From contig JAAXTT010000034.1 of assembly GCA_013336365.1 (NCBI GenBank), forward strand, positions 1 to 12,094: a stretch of DNA of 12,094 bases, written 5' to 3'. The notes under the pieces were generated by a model, which was given only the letters and a program-made list of their open reading frames with translations, searched no databases and was not told the DNA's origin. The DNA comes from Peptococcaceae bacterium. GTDB lineage: Bacteria > Bacillota > Desulfotomaculia > Desulfotomaculales > Desulfocucumaceae. The position numbers were made by a program, and so were the translations under genes. Below, in pieces: positions 7,258 to 12,094 of this stretch (position 1 is its first letter; each line of letters starts with the position of its first letter).

Positions 7258-8811
7258 CTATAAAACCTCAATAACTTGAGTTACCTTAGGTAATGCATCT
7301 ATAATATCTCCTGCTATTAAACCCATCATTCCATACCTCTTTGCACTTTCATCACCGGCAGCACCATGAAGATAAACACCGGCAGCTGCCGAGGTAATAC
7401 CGTCCATTCCCTGAGCCATAAGGCCTGCTATAATACCGGTAAGAACATCCCCACATCCTGCTGTAGCCATTCCAGGATTTCCATTGATGTTTATATAGGC
7501 AGTCCCATCCGGACTGGCTATAATTGTTCTAGCACCCTTCAGTACCAAAACTGCACCCAGTCTCTCTGACCAATCCCTTGCCTCTGATAGGCGATTACTT
7601 TGAATATTATCAATACTGCAGCCTACAAGCCTTGCCATCTCACCGGGATGAGGGGTTACAATCAAGGGCTGCTTGAAATTATGCAATAATTCCTTATGCT
7701 CAACAAAAGCATTAATTCCATCAGCATCAAGAACAAGAGGAAGATGAATCAAGTCAATCAGATTTCTCACTGCTCCCATGGTTTCCGGATTATTGGACAG
7801 TCCCGGACCAACAGCAAACACATCTGCTCGTTCAGCCAGTTTTTTAATAAGGGGCACGGCAGTTTTAGCTAAAGTTCCCTCAGTAGTCTCCGGAACAGGA
7901 ATAACCATAACCTCAGTTAGCTTAGCACTTACTGAAGCATAAATGCTTTCCGGGACTGTCAAACTTACTAAACCTGCACCTGATCTGATTGCTGCCTCTG
8001 CGGCAAGACAGGCGGCTCCGGCCATGCCCTTTGAGCCGGCAACAATCAATACCCGACCAAAATCACCCTTATGAGAATAGTCAGGCCGAAAGGGAAACCA
8101 GCTTTTTACCATCTTTTGCTCAATCATATTGCACTTAATGTGATTATCTGCCAACAGCGACCCAGGCAGAGATATGTCCACAACCTTTAGAACTCCCGTA
8201 TAGCTGGCTCCCGGCTCCAACAAAAGACCCACCTTGGGTAAACCAAAGGTCACTGTAATATTAGCTCTGACACACGGTCCATTCACTATGCCGCTATCTG
8301 CTTCCACCCCGGAAGGAATATCCACAGAAACTACCGGTTTGCCACTGGCATTAATAGACTCAATAATTTGCCCGATATAATCCTTTGCAGTACCTTTAAA
8401 CCCGGTACCAAAAATAGCATCAATAACTAAGTCCGTTTTTACCAAAAAAAGTCTGGCGGCATTTAAACCTTCATTTTGGGTAACTGTATATATTTTCTGG
8501 CCCATCTTCCGCCAAATTTCCTGATTAATTGCCGCATCACCCTTACTATCATCCTGCTTCTCCACCATCAGAACCTTGACATCCGCACCCATGTTGAAGA
8601 GATGCCTGGCAGCAACAAATCCATCTCCACCGTTGTTGCCCTTGCCTACAAAAATAGTTATTGTCTTGCCCTGTAAGCTGCTCAAAATTGTCAAAGCTTC
8701 CTGAGAAACCATAAGACCTGCATTTTCCATCAATACAACCCCGGGAATATTAAAATCCCCCATTGCTCTTTCCTCAATATCTCTCATTCCCTCTGCATCA
8801 ACAACCTTCAT
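7258..8811 (-). CDS. Bifunctional NAD(P)H-hydrate epimerase / ADP-dependent dehydratase (517 aa)
   Basis: Repairs hydrated, inactive NADH and NADPH (NADHX, NADPHX). The N-terminal YjeF_N domain (about 1-215) epimerizes the R and S hydrates, and the C-terminal ribokinase-like domain (about 225-512) dehydrates the S form using ADP. Epimerase motifs are VGKGNNGGDGFVAARHL (55-71) and DAIFGTGFKG (131-140). Dehydratase motifs are AVGPGLSNN (333-341), VTPHPGEMARL (385-395) and NGNPGMATAGCGDVLTGI (443-460), the nucleotide-binding glycine-rich loop. The size fits the fused NnrE-NnrD (YjeF) form of about 500-520 residues. The ATG at 8811 has GAGGAGG nine bases upstream. A longer frame to 8871 would add 20 unrelated residues lying inside acpS. 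The gene overlaps the end of acpS by 14 bp, which implies translational coupling. The order acpS, YjeF, alr is common in Firmicutes. Confidence 0.96.
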   Translation of the reverse strand: MKVVDAEGMRDIEERAMGDFNIPGVVLMENAGLMVSQEALTILSSLQGKTITIFVGKGNNGGDGFVAARHLFNMGADVKVLMVEKQDDSKGDAAINQEIWRKMGQKIYTVTQNEGLNAARLFLVKTDLVIDAIFGTGFKGTAKDYIGQIIESINASGKPVVSVDIPSGVEADSGIVNGPCVRANITVTFGLPKVGLLLEPGASYTGVLKVVDISLPGSLLADNHIKCNMIEQKMVKSWFPFRPDYSHKGDFGRVLIVAGSKGMAGAACLAAEAAIRSGAGLVSLTVPESIYASVSAKLTEVMVIPVPETTEGTLAKTAVPLIKKLAERADVFAVGPGLSNNPETMGAVRNLIDLIHLPLVLDADGINAFVEHKELLHNFKQPLIVTPHPGEMARLVGCSIDNIQSNRLSEARDWSERLGAVLVLKGARTIIASPDGTAYININGNPGMATAGCGDVLTGIIAGLMAQGMDGITSAAAGVYLHGAAGDESAKRYGMMGLIAGDIIDALPKVTQVIEVL

Positions 8812-9202
8812 GCCAGACCCCCTCCTCACTTGTAACTGCAATGGCAAAAGCAGTTGCCCTGCCCTTGTCATGACTTATGCTTATCAACACATTACAAACC
8901 TTCAAGCCTTCGGCAATTAAGCTAAGATTGCCTCCAAGAACAATTTCCGGAGCATGATTTTCTCTTCGAAAGACCTCTGCATCTGTCCATTTACATCCGG
9001 TCAAGCCACAACCAAGAGCCTTGAATACTGCTTCTTTAGCTGCAAATCTTGCTGCCAGGGAAGGAAAAGGGTCCTTTTTTAGATAACAATAGGCTATTTC
9101 CCTTTCAGTAAAAATTCTGGCCAAAAAATTCCGGCCATTTTTTTTAACCGCATTTTTTATTCGCTCGATTTCGATAATGTCGGTTCCAATTCCGACTATC
9201 AT
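8798..9202 (-). CDS. acpS: Holo-[acyl-carrier-protein] synthase (134 aa)
   Basis: Transfers the 4'-phosphopantetheine arm from CoA to a serine of apo-ACP, activating it for fatty-acid synthesis. The N-terminal MIVGIGTDIIEIERI carries the Mg-binding Asp at 8, and SLAARFAAKEAVFKALG (48-64) carries the second metal ligand, Glu 57. ISISHDKGRATAFAIA (107-122) is the typical C-terminal strand pair. It is slightly longer than most AcpS (about 120-127) because its 3' end runs 14 bp into the next gene. The ATG at 9202 is chosen over an in-frame ATG at 9250: it starts the conserved MIVGIGTDI, and a G5 SD-like run lies seven bases upstream, although this SD is weaker than its neighbours'. It is the first gene after the lytR terminator, so a promoter is expected in 9203-9323. 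I could not pick one with confidence; only a small five-base-pair hairpin (CTGGA/TCCAG, about 9230-9245) is visible there. Confidence 0.96.
   Translation of the reverse strand: MIVGIGTDIIEIERIKNAVKKNGRNFLARIFTEREIAYCYLKKDPFPSLAARFAAKEAVFKALGCGLTGCKWTDAEVFRRENHAPEIVLGGNLSLIAEGLKVCNVLISISHDKGRATAFAIAVTSEEGVWHEGC
8821..8827 (-). promoter_or_regulatory. Ribosome binding site of the NAD(P)HX repair gene
   Basis: GAGGAGG on the minus strand, nine bases before the ATG at 8811 and inside the 3' end of acpS. It fixes the start at the family-typical MKVVDAEGMRDIEE. Confidence 0.85.
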
Positions 9203-9323
9203 ATACTTACCCCCATGATAGCTTAATAACTGGAATTTTCTCCAGAACATAAATTAAACCCTGCCAAAAAACGCCATAATCTGGGATAATCCATCATAAA
9301 GTTATAATAATTTCTTCCAGATA

Positions 9324-9354
9324 CAAAAAGCAGTGGTCTAAACTCCACCGCTTC
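9324..9354 (-). terminator. Rho-independent terminator of the lytS-lytR operon
   Basis: Read on the minus strand, AAGCGGTGG pairs with CCACTGCTT (one G-U pair) around an eight-base loop. The descending arm runs straight into a TTTTT tract. It begins about 12 bases after the lytR stop codon and separates the two-component genes from acpS. Confidence 0.85.
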
Positions 9355-9366
9355 AAATCCCCTTAT

Positions 9367-10149
9367 TTAGAAGCCTAAAATCCTTCTTAGTTTTTTGGCC
9401 TGAGCCCGGCTCACCGGGACTTCACTACATTCCTCATCTTCTACTATCAAATTGTAGGTTCCATTAAAAAATGGCACGATCTCTTTAACCTTGTGCAAAT
9501 TCACCAAGAAGCAGCGATGTGTCCTGAAAAATATAGCAGGATTAAGCCTTGCCTCCAGCTCCTTTAAGGTAAATCTGGCATAAAGTCGATCTTTTTCTGT
9601 CTTTATATATATATAATCCTGCTCTGTATAAGCATAAACTATATCAGATTCTGCCACCAGAAATGTCTTTCCGTTCTTCTCAGCAGGTATCCGGTCAATT
9701 TTTATCTGAACCTCCGCAGGTACAGCAGGTTTTATTTCATAATCAAGATTTTCCTGCAAAGATGACTCGGGCGCCGGAGCCTCCTGAGTCATTTTGATTA
9801 CCTTGTCAATTGCCTTTTTAAGTCTAATTGGCTCAAAAGGCTTTAGTAAATAATCTACTGCATTGACATCAAAAGCCTGGACTGCATACTCATCATAGGC
9901 AGTTATAAAAATAATATAGGGCTGCTTGGGCATTTCCTGTATTATTGCACCTAATTCAAGACCAGTCATTCCCGGCATAGAAATATCCAGAAATAGTATC
10001 TGATAATCCAAGGCATTAATCAGCGTCAAGGCCTCCTGTGCATTGGTGGCCTCTCCAACCACCTCAATGCTGCCAAAATTACTTAGTGCAAATCTTAATT
10101 CTTGCCTTGCCGGATACTCATCATCAACAATCAGTGCCTTAAGCTTCAT
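9367..10149 (-). CDS. LytTR-family response regulator (260 aa)
   Basis: Cytosolic transcription factor of the LytR/AlgR/AgrA type, partner of the kinase encoded just before it. The receiver domain (about 3-118) has the acidic pair D9-D10, the phosphoacceptor D55 (ILFLDISMPG), T83 and K103 (LLKPFEP). A linker of low complexity (about 120-148, rich in E, A and P) follows. The LytTR DNA-binding domain (about 150-258) has the conserved FFRTHRCFLVNLHKV (207-221) and the closing VPVSRAQAKKLRRIL. The ATG at 10149 overlaps the kinase stop (ATGA) and has AAGGAGG ten bases upstream. Such proteins bind pairs of roughly 9-10 bp direct repeats about 21 bp apart, and a repeat of that geometry lies over the operon's own promoter (11477-11507). 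The regulon is not evident; LytTR systems of this branch often control murein hydrolase/holin-like or carboxylate uptake genes, none of which is in the window. Confidence 0.94.
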   Translation of the reverse strand: MKLKALIVDDEYPARQELRFALSNFGSIEVVGEATNAQEALTLINALDYQILFLDISMPGMTGLELGAIIQEMPKQPYIIFITAYDEYAVQAFDVNAVDYLLKPFEPIRLKKAIDKVIKMTQEAPAPESSLQENLDYEIKPAVPAEVQIKIDRIPAEKNGKTFLVAESDIVYAYTEQDYIYIKTEKDRLYARFTLKELEARLNPAIFFRTHRCFLVNLHKVKEIVPFFNGTYNLIVEDEECSEVPVSRAQAKKLRRILGF

Positions 10150-11453
10150 TTGACAATAGCCTCCTTATTCTCAGATTCCTCACAAACCAAAGGCACTCTG
10201 ACTATAACCTCTGTACCCTCTCCATATACGCTAGTAATTTTAAGTCCATAATCTTCTCCAAATAGGCCCTTCAATCTTTCATGAACATTGGAAAGTCCCA
10301 CCCCATTGCCTGAACCATAGCCTATCTTAAGTATATGGGGCATTCTTTCATCAGAGATTCCGACGCCATCATCCTTAATTTGAAAAATAATATGCTGGTT
10401 TTCAATATATCCCTTGACCAAAACAGTTCCCTGTCCCTGCTTAGGATGAATACCATGCTTGACTGCATTCTCAACCAGAGGCTGAATTGTCAGGACCGGA
10501 ACCCGGCAATCATAAATGTTTTTGTCAATTTCCCTGATAATCTTCAGTTTGTCCCTAAAACGTGCCTTTTCAAGGATTAAATAAGTATTAAGATATTCAA
10601 TTTCTTCCCTGACTGAATTAAAGTGACCATGCCGTTTTAATGCGTATCTGAAAAATGATGCCAACCTGATCAAAAGCCTCCGGGCAGTCTCAGGATTGGT
10701 TCGACTGAACATAATAATTGTATTTAGGGTGTTAAAAAGAAAGTGCGGATTTATTTGTGCCTGCAATGCATCCAATTCAGCCTTGGTTACAAGCTGAGAT
10801 TGTCTGTCCAGCTCAGCAAGCTCCATTTGCAGTCCCAGCATTTGAGCAACACCTTCAGCCAGCTTCAATACTGTAGGGCTTACTTCCCCCCTCTTAGTCT
10901 GATATAGCTTGACTGTTCCGGCAACCTCTCCCTGGCACTTTAGGGGGGCGATTACAGCGGATTCCAAAGGACAGCCGGCAACCGGACAGATAAGCCCATA
11001 GCGATTGGCAATAACCTTTAATATCCCGGTATTGATAACCATCTTTGTTGCATCGGTAATTATGGGACTGCCCGGTTGATGATGATCTGAGCCTGCTCCT
11101 GTGTATGCCAAAACCTTCTCCCGATCTGTTATGGCAACTGCTGAAACATCTGTGATTTCTTTAATAATATTAACAATCTTTGTAGCGGTAAATTCATTGA
11201 GGCCCCTGCGCAAATAAGGTAATGTTTCATTAGCTATCTGCAAGGTGGGATCTAAGGGATGCTCTTCTAAGGCACAAATCCTACAGTTTTTTTGCAAATA
11301 TCTAACTATAGCGAAAGTGGATACGCCTCCTGCAACCAGCATAGCTAAAGCAGCGACCCATTCAGGTATCCCTTCAATAAAAAACAAAGAAAAAGTTGCT
11401 AAATTTACCGGCAGCCATCTAATGGCACTATCTATGAGCAATTTATCTCTCAA
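10146..11453 (-). CDS. LytS-type sensor histidine kinase without the multi-pass sensor (435 aa)
   Basis: Membrane-bound kinase that should phosphorylate the downstream LytTR regulator. Two hydrophobic stretches (about 13-27 and 31-50) can make a short hairpin in the membrane. A LytS-type GAF domain follows (about 75-210, ending GVAQMLGLQMELAEL). The His_kinase domain has phosphoacceptor H237 in QINPHFLFNTLNTI (233-246), and the HATPase domain has the N box QPLVENAVKHGI (324-335), DDGVGI (361-366) and GNGVGLSNVHERL (382-394). Canonical LytS proteins are about 580 aa and start with a 5-6 helix LYT domain; that part is missing here. Cysteines occur as NCRIC (56-60) and CPVAGC (156-161), the latter in the GAF domain. 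The start is TTG at 11453 with GAGGGG five bases upstream and a good promoter 30-60 bp before it, so the short form looks genuine rather than truncated. It is divergent from acuA. Confidence 0.92.
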   Translation of the reverse strand: MRDKLLIDSAIRWLPVNLATFSLFFIEGIPEWVAALAMLVAGGVSTFAIVRYLQKNCRICALEEHPLDPTLQIANETLPYLRRGLNEFTATKIVNIIKEITDVSAVAITDREKVLAYTGAGSDHHQPGSPIITDATKMVINTGILKVIANRYGLICPVAGCPLESAVIAPLKCQGEVAGTVKLYQTKRGEVSPTVLKLAEGVAQMLGLQMELAELDRQSQLVTKAELDALQAQINPHFLFNTLNTIIMFSRTNPETARRLLIRLASFFRYALKRHGHFNSVREEIEYLNTYLILEKARFRDKLKIIREIDKNIYDCRVPVLTIQPLVENAVKHGIHPKQGQGTVLVKGYIENQHIIFQIKDDGVGISDERMPHILKIGYGSGNGVGLSNVHERLKGLFGEDYGLKITSVYGEGTEVIVRVPLVCEESENKEAIVK

Positions 11454-11458
11454 CTCAG

Positions 11459-11464
11459 CCCCTC
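11459..11464 (-). promoter_or_regulatory. Ribosome binding site of the lytS-type gene
   Basis: GAGGGG on the minus strand lies five bases before a TTG at 11453. No in-frame ATG precedes the GAF domain other than codon 38, inside the second hydrophobic segment, so the TTG is the best start. Confidence 0.65.
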
Positions 11465-11476
11465 ATCTCTAAGCTA

Positions 11477-11507
11477 CTTATACTATATTAATATCATCTA
11501 ATACTAT
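11477..11507 (-). repeat. 10-bp direct repeat, 21-bp period, over the lytS promoter
   Basis: On the minus strand ATAGTATTAG (11498-11507) and ATAGTATAAG (11477-11486) match at nine of ten positions and start 21 bp apart, two helical turns. The first copy overlaps the -35 and the second overlaps the -10. The geometry matches the paired sites bound by LytTR regulators such as AgrA. The base sequence itself is AT-rich and could in part reflect the promoter elements. Confidence 0.5.
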
Positions 11508-11510
11508 CAA
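11482..11510 (-). promoter_or_regulatory. Sigma-A-like promoter of the lytS-lytR operon
   Basis: On the minus strand TTGATA (-35, 5 of 6 matches), 17 bases, then TATAGT (-10, 5 of 6). Transcription would begin near 11475, giving a leader of about 20 bases that carries the GAGGGG site before the TTG start. Confidence 0.65.
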
Positions 11511-11553
11511 ATAACCTGATCAATTGCTATCCGGATATCTGCCAAAAAATACC

Positions 11554-11589
11554 TCTTAAAAAAGAAGGATAATTCAGTCTTTTTTAAGA
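11554..11589. repeat. Inverted repeat with 12-bp arms, possible operator at the acuA promoter
   Basis: TCTTAAAAAAGA (11554-11565) and TCTTTTTTAAGA (11578-11589) are exact reverse complements around a 12-base spacer; arm centres are 24 bp apart. The right arm contains the proposed acuA -35 hexamer, which is where a repressor would block polymerase. A terminator role is unlikely on the plus strand because it would precede the acuA start point and no gene ends nearby. Confidence 0.6.
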
Positions 11590-11612
11590 ATAACTGCAAA
11601 TATAAATATAAT
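11584..11612 (+). promoter_or_regulatory. Sigma-A-like promoter of the acuA-type gene
   Basis: TTAAGA (-35, 4 of 6 matches), 17 bases, then a perfect TATAAT (-10). The start point would be near 11619, leaving a leader of about 13 bases with GGTGAT (11621-11626) five bases before the ATG. It is divergent from the lytS promoter, with about 75 bp between the two -35 boxes. Confidence 0.65.
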
Positions 11613-11631
11613 ATCTGAATGGTGATAAATA

Positions 11632-12094
11632 ATGACTCTGGAAAATATTGATGTAAATAAGAATTCATTGGAAATCAAGGCTGATTCAATTCTGTTTGAG
11701 GGGCCAAATTCAAGGGAATACCTGGAAGGATTGGGGATGGATGATGGCTTCTCCAATTTCCGCATACCGGAAAAACAGTATCAGGCCTTGTTAAATATTG
11801 CCTCATCCAAGGATGGCTCCGTCTATATTGCTAATCACAATCAAAAAATTGTGGGCTATGTACTATTCCACAAGCCCAATCAATTTTCCAGATGGCACAA
11901 GCATCCCAAAATTTTAGAGCTTGGTGCTATTGAAATAAGCAATAAGTATCGAAAAATGGGACTTGCTTCTAAGGTACTGAAAGCGGCATTCAGTAATGAA
12001 GACCTGGAAAATTATATCGTCATCACAACAGAATTCACTTGGCACTGGGACTTAAGGGACAGCAAGCTTGATGTCTGGAATTATCAAAGAATGC
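11632..12094 (+). CDS. acuA: AcuA-type GNAT protein acetyltransferase, 5' part (154 codons, cut by window end)
   Basis: Resembles Bacillus subtilis AcuA, the lysine acetyltransferase that inactivates acetyl-CoA synthetase (AcsA) by modifying its active-site lysine. Recognised from the order LFEGPNS (21-27), the FRIPEKQYQALLNIA segment (43-57), VGYVLFHKP (74-82), ELGAIEISNKYRKMGLASKV (96-115) and the diagnostic YIVITTEFTWHWDL (128-141) followed by DVWNYQRM. The GNAT acetyl-CoA-binding R/Q-x-x-G-x-G/A loop is R107-K-M-G110-L-A112. AcuA proteins are about 210 aa, so roughly a quarter is missing past the window edge. The ATG at 11632 has GGTGAT just upstream and a strong promoter before it. In Bacillus the gene heads acuABC beside acsA. 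Here it stands divergent from a LytS/LytR pair, and what follows is unseen. The only other reading here is a short antisense frame, which is not credible. Confidence 0.88.
   Translation, partial: MTLENIDVNKNSLEIKADSILFEGPNSREYLEGLGMDDGFSNFRIPEKQYQALLNIASSKDGSVYIANHNQKIVGYVLFHKPNQFSRWHKHPKILELGAIEISNKYRKMGLASKVLKAAFSNEDLENYIVITTEFTWHWDLRDSKLDVWNYQRM

Noticed and set aside
8812..8871. Longer N-terminus for the NAD(P)HX repair protein
   Set aside because: The added 20 residues lie inside acpS in another frame and precede the conserved MKVVDAEGM start, which has a perfect SD.
9203..9250. Longer N-terminus for AcpS from an ATG at 9250
   Set aside because: The family begins at MIVGIGTDI (ATG 9202). 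The upstream codons show no similarity and come from the leader.
9203..9323. Promoter or riboswitch upstream of acpS
   Set aside because: Several AT-rich hexamers and a five-pair hairpin (about 9230-9245) are present, but no -35/-10 pair at 16-18 bp spacing scored well and no riboswitch-like conserved core is visible.
11528..11537. 10-bp palindrome TATCCGGATA in the lytS-acuA region
   Set aside because: It is short, has no second copy, and does not overlap either promoter, so chance is an adequate explanation.
11574..11765. A 63-codon open frame on the minus strand near the acuA start
   Set aside because: It is antisense to the acuA-type gene and its promoter, AT-rich, and has no recognisable features.
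1..12094. CRISPR array, IS element, phage or toxin-antitoxin genes
   Set aside because: No spaced direct repeats, transposase-like reading frame, terminal inverted repeats or TA-sized gene pair was found. The window is ordinary chromosomal coding sequence.

Overview
The window looks like a chromosomal stretch of a low-to-moderate GC Firmicute, most likely an anaerobic Clostridia-type organism. The reasons are the AT-rich intergenic DNA, strong purine-rich ribosome binding sites (AAAGGAG, GAGGAGG, GGGAGG), TTG and GTG starts, a LytS/LytR-type system, an AcuA-type acetyltransferase, and an RND pump with a membrane-anchored (not lipoprotein) adaptor. The genus cannot be fixed from this sequence. 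I see no phage, IS, CRISPR, tRNA or rRNA.

Nine genes lie on the minus strand and one partial gene lies on the plus strand at the right end. In transcription order on the minus strand they are: (i) lytS-type histidine kinase and lytR-type LytTR regulator (11453 to 9367), overlapping by ATGA and closed by a clear rho-independent terminator at about 9324-9354; (ii) a housekeeping run, acpS, bifunctional NAD(P)HX epimerase/dehydratase, alanine racemase and a HIT-family nucleotide hydrolase/phosphorylase (9202 to 5578), with a 14-bp overlap between the first two genes and short gaps after that; (iii) an adaptor and HAE1-family RND transporter pair (5501 to 1141), overlapping by GTGA and with a candidate promoter of its own; (iv) a FabK/nitronate-monooxygenase-type flavoprotein (990 to 22), separated from the pump by a perfect 34-bp palindrome.

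On the plus strand, from 11632 to the window edge, is the first 154 codons of an acuA-type GNAT acetyltransferase. It diverges from lytS across a 178-bp intergenic region. That region holds a good sigma-A-like promoter on each strand, a 12-bp inverted repeat whose right arm overlaps the acuA -35, and a 10-bp direct repeat with a 21-bp period lying over the lytS promoter. It is the most regulation-rich spot in the window.

Functionally, unit (ii) supplies carrier-protein activation, repair of hydrated NAD(P)H, D-alanine for the cell wall and dinucleotide turnover. Unit (iii) exports small molecules. Unit (i) is a two-component system whose kinase keeps the GAF and catalytic domains but lacks the usual multi-pass LytS sensor. 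No obviously new system was found. The leads worth following are the regulatory palindromes and repeats, the reduced LytS kinase next to acuA, the altered proton-relay residues of the RND pump, and the cysteine cluster of the flavoprotein.
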